A stretch of DNA of 64,000 bases from Perlucidibaca sp. (GCA_023265995.1 JAHFSA010000002.1:384814-448813); one strand, 5' to 3'; positions 27,805 to 36,156 are shown, counted from the stretch's first letter. The notes: generated by a model not told the origin, from the sequence alone. A program made the numbers and translations.

Positions 27805-28941
27805 ATGAGCAAGCGCGCCCTTTTCACCGAAGATCACGAGATTTTCCGCGACAGCTTCCGCAAATTCCTCGAAACCGAAGTCGTTCCGCATCAGCAGGCC
27901 TGGTGGCAGGCCGGCGAGGTCTCGCGCGAAGTCTGGCTGAAGGCCGGCGCGCAGGGCTATCTCTGCCCTTATGTCGACGAGCAGTACGGCGGCCTTGGCC
28001 TGCGCGACTGGCGCTATGCCCTGGTCATCAACGAGGAAATGGCGCGCATCGGCGAGTCCGGCTTCGCCATGGCGCTGCACAGTGATGTCATCGGCCCCTA
28101 CCTCGACAGCTTCTCCAACGACGAACAGAAAGCACGCTGGCTGCCGGGCATCGTCAGTGGCGAGAAGATCCTCGCCGTCGCCATGACCGAGCCGGGTACC
28201 GGCTCCGACCTGCGCAACATCAAGACGCGCATCGAGGACAAGGGCGACCACTACCTGCTCAACGGCGCCAAGACCTACATCTCCAACGGCATTCTCTCCG
28301 ATCTGGTGATCGTCGCCGCCCAGCACGAAGGCACCGGCGGCATCAGCCTGATCGTGGTCGAGCGCGGCATGGAAGGTTTCGTGCGCGGTCGCAAGCTGGA
28401 GAAGATGGGCATGCACTCGCAGGACACCGCCGAACTGTTCTTCCAGGACGTCAAGGTGCCCAAGGAGAACCTGCTCGGCCAGCCCGGCATGGGCTTCATG
28501 TACCTGATGCAGAAGCTCGCCGTGGAACGCCTGACCTGTGCCATGGGCGCCATCGCCGGCGCCCGCGAAGCGCTCAACCACACCATCTCCTTCGCCAAGG
28601 ATCGTGTCGCCTTCGGCAAGCCCATCAGCAAGTTCCAGAACACCCGCTTCAAGCTCGCCGAGATGAACACCGAGATCACCATAGGCCAGACCTTCGTCGA
28701 CTCGCTGGTGCTCAAGGCCAACGATGGCACGCTGAGCCCGGACGAGGCCTGCATGGCCAAGTACTGGAGCACGGACCTGCTCAACAAGGTCTGCTATGAG
28801 GGCGTGCAGCTGCACGGCGGCGCCGGCTACATGATGGAATACCCGATCGCGCGCGCCAGTCTGGACGCCCGCATCATGACCATCTTCGCCGGCACCAACG
28901 AGATCATGAAGGAAGTGATCGGCCGCAGCATGGGCCTCTGA
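27805..28941 (+). CDS. Acyl-CoA dehydrogenase (LCAD/isovaleryl-CoA dehydrogenase-like)
   Basis: FAD enzyme introducing the 2,3-double bond in an acyl-CoA; electrons pass to ETF. 378 residues. FAD/substrate motifs: VAMTEPGTGSDLRNIKT, HGGAGYMMEYPIARASLDARI. The C-terminal segment reads FAGTNEIMKEVIGR, with Ala where most family members have the catalytic Glu (EGTxEI). A Glu is present in LAVERLTCAMGAIAG, the helix-G position used by LCAD and isovaleryl-CoA dehydrogenase, so the enzyme is probably active and of that class. The ATG at 27805 is preferred; a frame extension to 27760 would run through the operator-like repeats. It stands alone between the AraC gene and the HIT gene. Confidence 0.9.
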   Translation: MSKRALFTEDHEIFRDSFRKFLETEVVPHQQAWWQAGEVSREVWLKAGAQGYLCPYVDEQYGGLGLRDWRYALVINEEMARIGESGFAMALHSDVIGPYLDSFSNDEQKARWLPGIVSGEKILAVAMTEPGTGSDLRNIKTRIEDKGDHYLLNGAKTYISNGILSDLVIVAAQHEGTGGISLIVVERGMEGFVRGRKLEKMGMHSQDTAELFFQDVKVPKENLLGQPGMGFMYLMQKLAVERLTCAMGAIAGAREALNHTISFAKDRVAFGKPISKFQNTRFKLAEMNTEITIGQTFVDSLVLKANDGTLSPDEACMAKYWSTDLLNKVCYEGVQLHGGAGYMMEYPIARASLDARIMTIFAGTNEIMKEVIGRSMGL

Positions 28942-28953
28942 GGCACCTGCAAA

Positions 28954-29010
28954 CGCGCCGTCCGACCCGACGGCGCGCTCCGTCAGGGCTGGTCGTACCG
29001 GCCAGCCCTG
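28954..29010 (+). terminator. Tandem hairpins after acyl-CoA dehydrogenase
   Basis: Two 9-bp perfect stems in a row: CGCGCCGTC/GACGGCGCG (28954-28977, 6-nt loop) and CAGGGCTGG/CCAGCCCTG (28984-29010). They lie 12 bp after the stop. There is no U-tract, so they may be an mRNA 3' stabiliser or a weak terminator. Confidence 0.5.
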
Positions 29011-29050
29011 CTTACACTGCGGCGATACCCTCGCCGGAGTGTTCTCCCCC

Positions 29051-29485
29051 ATGTTCTCCCTGCACCCCCGCCTCGAAGCCGACACCATCGTGCTCGGTGA
29101 CTTCCCGCTCTGCCGCTGCCTGCTCATGAACGATGCCCAGTATCCCTGGCTCATCCTGGTGCCGCGCCATGCCGATCTGCGCGAGGTGCATGAACTCACC
29201 GAGGCCGATCAGGCCCAGCTGCTGCGCGAGTCATCCTGGGTCAGCAAGCGCCTGTGCGCGCAACTCGATGCGACCAAGATGAACGTGGCCAACCTCGGCA
29301 ACGTCGTGGCTCAGCTGCACTGGCACATCATTGCGCGCTTCGAGGGTGACCCGGCCTGGCCCGGCCCGGTCTGGGGCAAGCTGCCGGCCGTGCCCTACAC
29401 GGACGAGGAACTGATGGAAACGCTGCACATCCTCAAGGCGGCACTGCCTTCGGATGGCGCCGTGGGCCTGAACTGGGCGGTCTGA
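29051..29485 (+). CDS. HIT domain protein
   Basis: 144-residue histidine-triad family nucleotide hydrolase/transferase. The triad region reads NLGNVVAQLHWHIIARFEGD; the first His of HxHxH is replaced by Gln (QLHWH), as in a recognised proteobacterial subgroup, while the catalytic second His of the pair remains. The ATG at 29051 has GGAG 11 bp upstream; the GTG at 29039 would overlap that site. Substrate unknown. Nothing nearby suggests a pathway. Confidence 0.85.
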   Translation: MFSLHPRLEADTIVLGDFPLCRCLLMNDAQYPWLILVPRHADLREVHELTEADQAQLLRESSWVSKRLCAQLDATKMNVANLGNVVAQLHWHIIARFEGDPAWPGPVWGKLPAVPYTDEELMETLHILKAALPSDGAVGLNWAV

Positions 29486-29507
29486 ACCCGCCCGCCCGAG
29501 GCGCGCG

Positions 29508-29825
29508 TCAGAAGCCGGTGAACAGCAGATCCAGCGCCGCCAGGATGTCCTGACGATGATCCGCCAGCACAGTCACCGGCTCACCCAGCTCCCGCACGGC
29601 AACACCGGCCAGCTGGGCCGTGTTCATGATCAGCGACACGCCCTCCACCACCAGCTCCGGCATCAGACGCGTGATGGCAGGCCCGGCCTCGGGGGTCTTG
29701 CGATACAGAGGCACCACGACGCGAGTCGCCAGATCCTGCAGCAGGTCGCTCTGGACCGCGAGCAGATAAGGCACATCACCCCGTGTGCGCGGGCTGCGAT
29801 TGCGATAGACCGTGAACTGCGCCAT
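29508..29825 (-). CDS. ccdB: CcdB family toxin
   Basis: 105-residue toxin of the CcdB family, which traps DNA gyrase on DNA. It matches CcdB in length and layout: AQFTVYRNRSPRTRGDVPYLLAVQSDLL, VVVPLYR, LMPELVVEGVSLIMNTAQLAGV and a C-terminal ILAALDLLFTGF. CcdB of plasmid F ends WGI, a terminus needed for gyrase poisoning; here the end is TGF, so target and activity need testing. The start codon overlaps the ccdA stop by one base. Confidence 0.88.
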   Translation of the reverse strand: MAQFTVYRNRSPRTRGDVPYLLAVQSDLLQDLATRVVVPLYRKTPEAGPAITRLMPELVVEGVSLIMNTAQLAGVAVRELGEPVTVLADHRQDILAALDLLFTGF

Positions 29826-30070
29826 CAGAAGCTGCGCACATCGTCGCCAAAGACACCGCGCTCGGCGACCCGGACGTTGTAATCCGCGATTGCCGCCCTG
29901 TTCTCCTCCCGCCAGCGCGCCTCGCGCCGGCTAGCGACCAGTCCCGCCAGCGCCAGCTCCAGCTCGGCCGACAGATTGATGTCCAGCGCTCTGGCCTGAC
30001 GCAGGAGATCACTGTTCAGACTCAGGTTGGTTGCCTTCTTGGGGGCAGCGACATCATAGACAGGCAGCAT
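29825..30070 (-). CDS. ccdA: CcdA family antitoxin
   Basis: 81-residue antitoxin with a ribbon-helix-helix N-terminal half (KKATNLSLNSDLLRQARALDINLSAELELALAG) and a C-terminal tail (REARWREENRAAIADYNVRVAERGVFGDDVRSF) carrying the family W-x-x-EN-x-x-AI-x-x-YN motif that wraps the toxin. The order antitoxin-toxin with a 1-bp overlap is standard for ccdAB. It is probably autorepressed through the palindrome at 30100-30114. Confidence 0.9.
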   Translation of the reverse strand: MLPVYDVAAPKKATNLSLNSDLLRQARALDINLSAELELALAGLVASRREARWREENRAAIADYNVRVAERGVFGDDVRSF

Positions 30071-30099
30071 GGCATCGGACTCTTCATGCACAGGGTATG

Positions 30100-30114
30100 C
30101 GCATAAATTATGCG
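30100..30114. promoter_or_regulatory. Palindromic operator candidate for ccdAB
   Basis: Perfect 7-1-7 palindrome CGCATAAATTATGCG, 30 bp upstream of the ccdA ATG, in an AT-rich stretch with a further related TTTATGCAT (30119-30127). Position and symmetry fit binding by the CcdA ribbon-helix-helix dimer. Confidence 0.55.
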
Positions 30115-30208
30115 TACTATTTATGCATGTCAATGTCATGATTTCCTCTCCCTGATACGTACCTGCTACCCCGGCTCGCCCGCCACCTGGCGTCGTGCTA
30201 TATCAGTC

Positions 30209-30994
30209 ATGGCACCGCTCCCTGGAATTCGCAAACCCGTGACCCCGGATTTTCTGGCAACCCTCCTGCCCCCTGACCTCGCGCCCTGGATGGCCGCCAG
30301 CCTGATCATCAGCGCCGCCTTCACCTCGGCGCTGACAGCCGGACTCGGCATAGGCGGCGGCGTGCTGCTGCTCGGCATCATGGCCTTCCTGGTGCCTGCG
30401 GCCGCGCTCGTGCCCCTGCACGGGGTAGTCCAGATCGGCTCCAATGCCGGACGCACCTGGCTGATGCGCCGGCATGTCCATGCCGGCATCGTGCTGCCGT
30501 TCGCCACCGGCGCCCTGGCCGGAGCTTTCGCCGGCGGCAGCCTGGCCCTGCAGCTGCCACCCGCCCTGCTCAACCTCGCACTCGGTCTGTTCATCCTCTA
30601 TGCGGTCTGGGGCAGATGGCCCGCCATGCGCAGGACAGGGGTCTGGCTGGGCGGCATCCTGATCAGCTTCCTGAGCATGTTCGTCGGTGCCACCGGCCCG
30701 CTGGTGGCCGCCGTGATGAAAACCCAGGCGCTGGACCGCCAGCGCCACATGGCCACGTTCTCGGCCTGCATGACGCTGCAACACGGCCTCAAGATCGCCG
30801 CCTTCGGCTTCTTCGGCTTCCGCTTCGGACCCTGGCTGCCACTGCTGCTGACCATGGTGGCGGCAGGCTTCATCGGCACCTGGCTGGGCGAGCGCTGGCT
30901 GGCCGGACGCGCCGACGAGGGCTTTCACAAGGTGCTGAACTGGCTGCTGACAGCCATGGCGCTGCAACTGCTCTGGCAGGGGTTAACGCACTGA
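30209..30994 (+). CDS. TSUP family (TauE/SafE) transporter
   Basis: 261-residue inner-membrane protein with about 7-8 hydrophobic segments in two halves (LTAGLGIGGGVLLLGIMAFLVPAAALVPLHGVVQIGSNAGR and FLSMFVGATGPLVAAVMKTQALDRQRHMATFSACMTLQHGLKI). These are the paired glycine-rich TauE motifs of the sulfite/sulfoacetate/organic-anion exporter family. Substrate unknown. The ATG at 30209 lacks a clear ribosome site; an in-frame GTG further upstream would overlap the ccdAB operator and is unlikely. Confidence 0.85.
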   Translation: MAPLPGIRKPVTPDFLATLLPPDLAPWMAASLIISAAFTSALTAGLGIGGGVLLLGIMAFLVPAAALVPLHGVVQIGSNAGRTWLMRRHVHAGIVLPFATGALAGAFAGGSLALQLPPALLNLALGLFILYAVWGRWPAMRRTGVWLGGILISFLSMFVGATGPLVAAVMKTQALDRQRHMATFSACMTLQHGLKIAAFGFFGFRFGPWLPLLLTMVAAGFIGTWLGERWLAGRADEGFHKVLNWLLTAMALQLLWQGLTH

Positions 30995-31095
30995 GAGCGG
31001 CGTCAAATCAGACGCGCACGCCAGAGAGCCTTGCGGATCACAGAAGGCCACCTGGGCATCAATCACCAGAATACGGCGCATGAGACCTTGCCGAC

Positions 31096-31851
31096 TCAGT
31101 TGCGATAGCCCGGATCCAGGCGCTCCAGCTTGCGCAGCAGCGACGGCCAGACAAAGGCGCCGCCGAGGCCGCTGGTCTGCACGCGCAGCGACTCGGCGAC
31201 GCCAGCGACTATGCGCGGATCAACCTGCACCAGTTCGCCGCCCGCCTGGGCCGCCAGCTGTATATGGCAGCTGCTCTCGAAGACATACATGGAGAGGAAG
31301 GCATCGGCGATGCTGGCGCCGCAGGTCAGCAGGCCATGGTTGCGCAGCATGAGGTAATTGGCGCTGCCCAGATCGGCCTGCAGACGAGGCTTCTCGTCCG
31401 GCCGGAAAGCCACGCCCTCGTAGTCATGGTAGGCCAGCGAGGCCAGCACGAAGGTGGACTGCTGCGAGATCGGCAACACGCCGCAGGCCTGGGCGCTGAC
31501 CGCGACGCCGGCGCGGGTATGCGTGTGCAGCACGCACTGCACATCCTCGCGCGCCTCATGAACGGCGCTGTGAATGACGAAGCCGGCCGGGTTCACCGGG
31601 AAAGGCGAGTCGATCAGCTTGTTGCAGTCGCGATCGACCTTGACCAGCGATGACGCCGTGATTTCGTCGAACATCAGCCCGTAGGGGTTGATCAGGAAGT
31701 GATGCTCGGGCCCGGGCAGCCGCGCCGAGATGTGCGTGAAGACCAGATCGCTCCAGCCATAGGCCGCCACCAATCGATAACAGGCGGCAAGATCGCAGCG
31801 CAGTTGCCACTCCTCGGCACTGACCTGTTCCTTGAGCGAGGGAATCTGCAT
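31096..31851 (-). CDS. Class II aldolase/adducin family protein
   Basis: 251-residue zinc-dependent aldolase-fold protein. Metal ligands: His pair in VLHTHTRAGVAVSAQ and a third in LRNHGLLTCG; the N-terminal part has DLVFTHISARLPG, typical of the adducin-like branch. Members of this branch range from sugar-phosphate aldolases to uncharacterised proteins, and no sugar pathway genes are adjacent. The next gene upstream on the same strand is an acyltransferase, 15 bp away, so they may be cotranscribed. Confidence 0.85.
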   Translation of the reverse strand: MQIPSLKEQVSAEEWQLRCDLAACYRLVAAYGWSDLVFTHISARLPGPEHHFLINPYGLMFDEITASSLVKVDRDCNKLIDSPFPVNPAGFVIHSAVHEAREDVQCVLHTHTRAGVAVSAQACGVLPISQQSTFVLASLAYHDYEGVAFRPDEKPRLQADLGSANYLMLRNHGLLTCGASIADAFLSMYVFESSCHIQLAAQAGGELVQVDPRIVAGVAESLRVQTSGLGGAFVWPSLLRKLERLDPGYRN

Positions 31852-31866
31852 GCGTTTCTCCGGATA

Positions 31867-32721
31867 TCAGTATTGCAGGGGGGCCAGCCAGCGGCGCAGA
31901 CGCCCCCAGCTGGCATGGTCTGCGAGGCGCTCCTGCTTGAGGCGGGCCACGAGCTGACCTATCGCCACCTCGGTCTGCCGGCGCACGCTCCACAGGCTGT
32001 CCTGGTCAGGCTGCCCGCTCTGCAGATGCGCGGTGGTGATGCGCTCGCCGAAGCCGAAGTAGAAGCGCTGCGGACGCGGCAACAGAGTCGGCCCCATGCC
32101 GCGCACCAGCGGCGACAGCAGATCGCCCCCGCGCAGGCGCTGCGCGATGCCGGTGTGCCGGTCCAGCCAGTGCCAGGCACGGCTGGCCATGACCTCATCG
32201 GCGTCGACCAGGATGCTGAAGATCTCGTTGGCACCCACCGAAGCAAAGGGAATGATGTCGTAGCCATGCTGTATGGCCATGCGGGCAAAACCGGTGCGCT
32301 GCTTCCAGACCAGATCGTAATCCTCGCCCTTGCACCGGTTGACCTCGCGCGCGCCACCCGGAAAGACCAGGATGGACTGGCCCTGGCGCATGAGTTCGGC
32401 GCAGTTGGCAGGGGTGCCGTCGACCACACCGCTGTTGCGCACCATGTCGCCCCAGCCGGGAATGCGGAAATGGAAGTGATCGCCGATGGCGCGCACCAGC
32501 ACGCCATGACGGCTGTAGATGGCCGACAGCACGAGCGGCGCATCCAGCGAGAACAGTGTGTGATTGCCCACGAACAGGGCCGGCCGGCTCAGGTCCAGCT
32601 CATCGAGCCCGTAGCAGCGCGGGCTGAACCAGGCGCGCAAGGAGGCCAGCTGGCGATGCAGCTGCTCCGCCGTTGGCGGCGTGAAACGGTTGATGTCGTC
32701 GAATGTCTCGGAGGTCGTCAT
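31867..32721 (-). CDS. Lysophospholipid acyltransferase (PlsC-like/diacylglycerol acyltransferase family)
   Basis: 284-residue PlsC-superfamily protein. Catalytic box NHTLFSLD (NHx4-5D, about residues 68-75) and the substrate motif VFPGGAREVNRCKGEDYDLVWK are present, the latter typical of the Tmem68/DAGAT-like bacterial branch rather than classical PlsC. The ATG at 32721 has GGGAG 5 bp before it and is preferred to the two GTG codons just upstream. It follows the small H-NS-like gene on the same strand and precedes the aldolase gene. Confidence 0.85.
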   Translation of the reverse strand: MTTSETFDDINRFTPPTAEQLHRQLASLRAWFSPRCYGLDELDLSRPALFVGNHTLFSLDAPLVLSAIYSRHGVLVRAIGDHFHFRIPGWGDMVRNSGVVDGTPANCAELMRQGQSILVFPGGAREVNRCKGEDYDLVWKQRTGFARMAIQHGYDIIPFASVGANEIFSILVDADEVMASRAWHWLDRHTGIAQRLRGGDLLSPLVRGMGPTLLPRPQRFYFGFGERITTAHLQSGQPDQDSLWSVRRQTEVAIGQLVARLKQERLADHASWGRLRRWLAPLQY

Positions 32722-32739
32722 CACCACTCCCGGGCTGGT

Positions 32740-32913
32740 TCAGTCCGCCAGCAGGGCGAACTCTTCGGCAGAGAGGCCGGCGCTGCGTGCCATGCGTTGC
32801 ATTTCCTGCCGCAAGGTTCGCGCTCGCGTCTCGCGCCGACGGGCCAGGACATTGCTGGCCTCGGCCACCAGGGCTTCAAGCTCGGCCAGGGACAGGTCTT
32901 CCAGATTGTGCAT
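32740..32913 (-). CDS. Small H-NS N-domain-like protein
   Basis: 57 residues: MHNLEDLSLAELEALVAEAS then a basic helix and a second short helix. The pattern resembles the N-terminal oligomerisation helices of H-NS-family proteins (SLAELEALVAEASNVLARRRETR), but the DNA-binding AWTGRGRKP-type C-terminal domain is absent. If real it would be a dimerisation-only H-NS modulator. It is 18 bp upstream of the acyltransferase on the same strand. No homologue is recognised with certainty. Confidence 0.55.
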   Translation of the reverse strand: MHNLEDLSLAELEALVAEASNVLARRRETRARTLRQEMQRMARSAGLSAEEFALLAD

Positions 32914-33047
32914 GATGGTTTTCCAGCAAACCAAAACCAATGATCAGGAATGATAGGTCATTGTCCGCTGTCCTGCCGAAATCATTGCCGCACAACTCCC
33001 GGAAAGTTATCCCCGGAAGCTGTGGAAAACTACGTGCAAAACTTGCC

Positions 33048-33140
33048 ATGAAACGCGTGAAACCCTTGTCCGCCATGGCCTGCGCGTTATCGCTGCTTTT
33101 TCCCGCAGCGACACTTGCAGGCCCGGAAAAGCGCTGCCGC
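33048..33140 (+). pseudogene. Possible 5' remnant of a secreted-protein gene
   Basis: From the ATG at 33048 the frame encodes a textbook signal peptide (MKRVKPLSAMACALSLLFPA followed by ATLAGPEK), but then runs straight into sequence antisense to the end of the MaoC gene, where the translation becomes low-complexity Arg/Ser/Pro. This suggests that only the first ~30 codons of an exported protein survive. It could also be chance. Beyond this, 32914-33145 holds nothing recognisable. Confidence 0.3.
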
Positions 33141-33145
33141 AGACG

Positions 33146-34024
33146 TCAGCCGCGCCAGCGTCCGGCCAGATGCAGCTTGCCGCCCTCGCCGATCAGGCGC
33201 AGCGGGTGCCAGCCCTCGCCATCCGCCGGCGCCACCTGCACGCTCAGCGGCTGCGACGGCAGCGGCACCGGACGCAGGAAGCGCACGTCGAGCTCGCGCA
33301 GACCGGCAGTATCCAGTCGTTCATAGCTGCGCACGAACATGCCGAAACCGTGCAGCACCTTCTGCTTGAATGCCGAGAACTTGCCGGCCAGGCCTATCCA
33401 GTGGATGGGATTGAAGTCGCCGGTGAGCACGGCGAACTGGAAGCCGTCCTGCGACCCCGCCTGCCACTGCCCGACGGTCTCCCAGGCCGGCTCTTCACGC
33501 GTGTCCTGGCCAGCCTTGCGCTTCTGGTGACCAGGCTTGATGAAGATCATGTGCAGCACGGCCTCGACCAGTTCCGGCGCCTGCGCGGTGCCGGTGGTGA
33601 TGGCCACCGAGACGCGGGCGCGACCTTCATCCTCTTCGACCGAATGCATGGCCGCGCGCAGATGCAGCGGCTCGCCACGCGGCAGATCGCCGCGTACAGT
33701 CAAGGTGACACCCTGATTGATGACCTGCGCCAGCGGATACGAAGTCTGCAGCAGAAGCTCGGTCACCAGCGGAATGCCCCACTGCGACATCATGTGCGGC
33801 GGCAGCGTGTGGTCATAGCGACCGGCAGCTCCGCACCAGGCGACATAACTGTCGACCAGTGCTGCCGCCGGCGCCGGCACGACGCGGCTGATCGCGGGCA
33901 GTTGCATGGCCGGCACGCCCGTGCGCTTGCGCGAGGCCGGCAGCAGCACCTGCAGCGCCACCTGGCCTATACCCTTGAGGGCGGATGCCTGGTAGCGGAC
34001 CAGACTGAAGGGAACCTGTGTCAT
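33146..34024 (-). CDS. MaoC-like hot-dog dehydratase domain protein
   Basis: 292-residue double-hot-dog protein. The C-terminal half has the MaoC/(R)-hydratase motif LTGDFNPIHWIGLAGKFSAFKQKVLHGFGMF (Asp and His of the catalytic dyad). The N-terminal half (about 30-150) looks like a degenerate hot-dog. Similar to AcpA/MaoC-type (R)-specific enoyl-CoA hydratases acting on acyl-CoA or acyl-ACP. The ATG at 34024 has AGGAG 9 bp upstream, ruling out the longer in-frame reading. It is divergent from an enoyl-CoA hydratase, with a shared 182-bp promoter region containing GTTCC-N5-GGAAC and TTAAC-N3-GTTAA palindromes. Confidence 0.85.
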   Translation of the reverse strand: MTQVPFSLVRYQASALKGIGQVALQVLLPASRKRTGVPAMQLPAISRVVPAPAAALVDSYVAWCGAAGRYDHTLPPHMMSQWGIPLVTELLLQTSYPLAQVINQGVTLTVRGDLPRGEPLHLRAAMHSVEEDEGRARVSVAITTGTAQAPELVEAVLHMIFIKPGHQKRKAGQDTREEPAWETVGQWQAGSQDGFQFAVLTGDFNPIHWIGLAGKFSAFKQKVLHGFGMFVRSYERLDTAGLRELDVRFLRPVPLPSQPLSVQVAPADGEGWHPLRLIGEGGKLHLAGRWRG

Positions 34025-34206
34025 GAAGAATATCTCCTGCAAGGGATCATGCCTGTCGGCAAGACGATACGCGCGCCGCAACAGGTTGTCGCCCCGCGGC
34101 ATGTCGAACGGCAGCATAACTTGACAAGTTCCTTTTTGGAACCAATGATGTTTTAACACCGTTAAGTTCATCTTGATTGGCCCGCCAGGGGCCGGGAGCG
34201 CACATC

Positions 34207-34992
34207 ATGTCCGAACTTATTTCCGTTGAGCGTCGCGGCCATGTCCTGCTGATCGGCCTCAACCGCCCCGACAAGCTCAATGCCTTCAACCCGGAAATGA
34301 TCCGCGAGCTGGCCGCCGCCTACACTCTGCTGGCCGAAGACAAGGATCTGCGCTGCGGCGTGCTCTGGGCGGCCGGCAGCGACTTCACCGCCGGTCTCGA
34401 CATGCCGGCGATCGCCAGGCATGTGCCCAAGGTCATCTTCCAGCCCTTCATCCCGCGCGGCATGACCGACCCCTGGGGCGTCAGCACGGCCCCCTGCCCC
34501 AAGCCGCTGGTGACCGCCATCAACGGTCGCTGCTACACCCTCGGCATCGAACTGCTGCTGTGCAACCAGGTCACCGTGGCGGCCGACAATGCCAGATTCA
34601 GCCAGTACGAGGTCAGTCGCGGCCTGTTCCCCTTCGGCGGCGGCACAGTGCGCTGGCCGCTGGCTGTCGGCACCAACAACGCCTATCGCTACATGCTCAC
34701 CGGCGACTGGTTCGATGCCGCCGAGGCGCTGCGCCTGGGCCTGGTGCAGGAAGTGGTGCCGGCTGGCACAGAGCGGGACCGCGCCATCGAGCTGGCCGGG
34801 AAGATCGCCGAGCAGGCGCCACTGGGCGTTCAGGCCGTGCTGCGCTCAACGCGCCTGGCCCAGGCCAAGGGCACGGGACCGGCGCTGGGCAAGCTGAGCT
34901 GGCAGATCCTGCGCCTGTTCCTGAGCAAGGATGCCAGGCGCGGCGTCGAGGCCTTCAAGAACCGCACGACGGCAAAGTTCGAGGGCGACTAG
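34207..34992 (+). CDS. Enoyl-CoA hydratase/isomerase family protein
   Basis: 261-residue crotonase-fold protein. Motifs: GLNRPDKLNAFNPEMIREL, LWAAGSDFTAGLDM (oxyanion-hole GSDFTAGLD in place of the common GxxFCAGxD) and PKPLVTAINGRCYTLGIELLLCNQVTVAADNARFSQYEV. The Glu positions of classical hydratase (GGGCELAM) are occupied by TLGIELLL, so the exact chemistry (hydratase, isomerase, other) is uncertain. The ATG has GGGAG 8 bp upstream. It converges on the AraC-type gene, the two stops overlapping by a few bases. Confidence 0.87.
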   Translation: MSELISVERRGHVLLIGLNRPDKLNAFNPEMIRELAAAYTLLAEDKDLRCGVLWAAGSDFTAGLDMPAIARHVPKVIFQPFIPRGMTDPWGVSTAPCPKPLVTAINGRCYTLGIELLLCNQVTVAADNARFSQYEVSRGLFPFGGGTVRWPLAVGTNNAYRYMLTGDWFDAAEALRLGLVQEVVPAGTERDRAIELAGKIAEQAPLGVQAVLRSTRLAQAKGTGPALGKLSWQILRLFLSKDARRGVEAFKNRTTAKFEGD

Positions 34993-36020
34993 AGAGGCGC
35001 CGGACTGCGGCGCCGGAACTGGCTCGGGGCCATCCCGGTCCAGCGCTTGAAGGCGCGACTGAAGTTGGTGGTATCGGTATAGCCGAGCTGGTCGGCGATG
35101 TAATCAAGGCCGAACTCGCCACGCTTGAGCATGAGCAGCGCACGCTGGTGGCGCAGCTCGTCGAGAATGGCGCTGAACGAGGTGCCGGCGCACGCCAGCT
35201 GACGCTGCAAGGTGCGCTCCGACATGTGCAGGCGCTCGGCGACCTGGTCCATCCGGCAGAAACCCATGGTTTCGTCACAGGCCAGCTCGCGCACCAGAGA
35301 GATCAGACTGCCGCTGCCCGCCATGGTGTGCAGGGCCTGCTTGCACTGCTCGCGTGCCATGCGCGCCGCCACCAAATCGGCCATGACCAGCGGCAGGTCG
35401 AGATAGGCCGGATCGAAGCTGAGACGATGGGAGGGCTGCCCGAAGCTCACGGTTCCCGGCAGCAGATGCTCGAAGCGATCAAAGTAGGCCGGGCGCGCAA
35501 AGCTGACATCCGCATGCCCTGTCAGGCGCCGGCCGGTGATGGCCTCGCCCATGGTGACAAAACCGAGCATGATGAACATGGTGCCGATCTCGCCGAGCGG
35601 ATAGCCCGGCATGGGCTCCTCCACATGCAGATGCGCCACGCCATTCGCCTCCTCCAGGCGCATCCGTAGCGTCGATGACTGCAACTGGATGAAGCTCTGC
35701 CCGATCTCCAGCGCCTCACGGACATTGCGCGCGATCATGGCTGCATAGCCGATCAGGCCGTGGCAGGAGATCTTCATCTGCAGGCCGATATGAAAACCCA
35801 GTCCCGGCTCGCCGGTGAGCGCCACTGCCCGCTTCAGCAGACGCTTGAACTCGCTGTAGTCCAGATGCCAGATGGGTGACAGCAGGTTCTCGGGCGAAAC
35901 CCTGCTACCCTCCAGCAAACGCGCCGCCGGGATGTCCCAGCGCGCGACGACATCTGCCAGCAGACAGGCATAGGTTCCCGGGACCGTGGGACTGGTGCTG
36001 CGCGCAGCTTTCATGACCAT
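34989..36020 (-). CDS. AraC family transcriptional regulator (Arabinose_bd N-domain type)
   Basis: 343 residues. The N-terminal ligand domain includes LLADVVARWDIPAARLLEGS and LGFHIGLQMKISCHGLIGYAAM; the C-terminal AraC HTH pair is CRMDQVAERLHMSERTLQRQLACAGTSFSAIL and GLDYIADQLGYTDTTNFSRAFKRWTGMAPSQFRR. It shares architecture with the regulator at 26578-27621 but is clearly a different paralogue. ATGs at 36020 and 36014 are both possible. It is divergent from the periplasmic binding protein gene at 36157; target unknown. Confidence 0.87.
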   Translation of the reverse strand: MVMKAARSTSPTVPGTYACLLADVVARWDIPAARLLEGSRVSPENLLSPIWHLDYSEFKRLLKRAVALTGEPGLGFHIGLQMKISCHGLIGYAAMIARNVREALEIGQSFIQLQSSTLRMRLEEANGVAHLHVEEPMPGYPLGEIGTMFIMLGFVTMGEAITGRRLTGHADVSFARPAYFDRFEHLLPGTVSFGQPSHRLSFDPAYLDLPLVMADLVAARMAREQCKQALHTMAGSGSLISLVRELACDETMGFCRMDQVAERLHMSERTLQRQLACAGTSFSAILDELRHQRALLMLKRGEFGLDYIADQLGYTDTTNFSRAFKRWTGMAPSQFRRRSPAPL

Positions 36021-36156
36021 ATCGTATTGGCGTGAAATGACAGGTTATTGTCGTGCAAGCATAAGCCGGCCGCTGGTAAGCGACCACATAATTCAGACGT
36101 TTAACCTTATAGTTGAATCCGGCCGGATGCGGCCAAAGGACTGAGGAGCCCGCATA

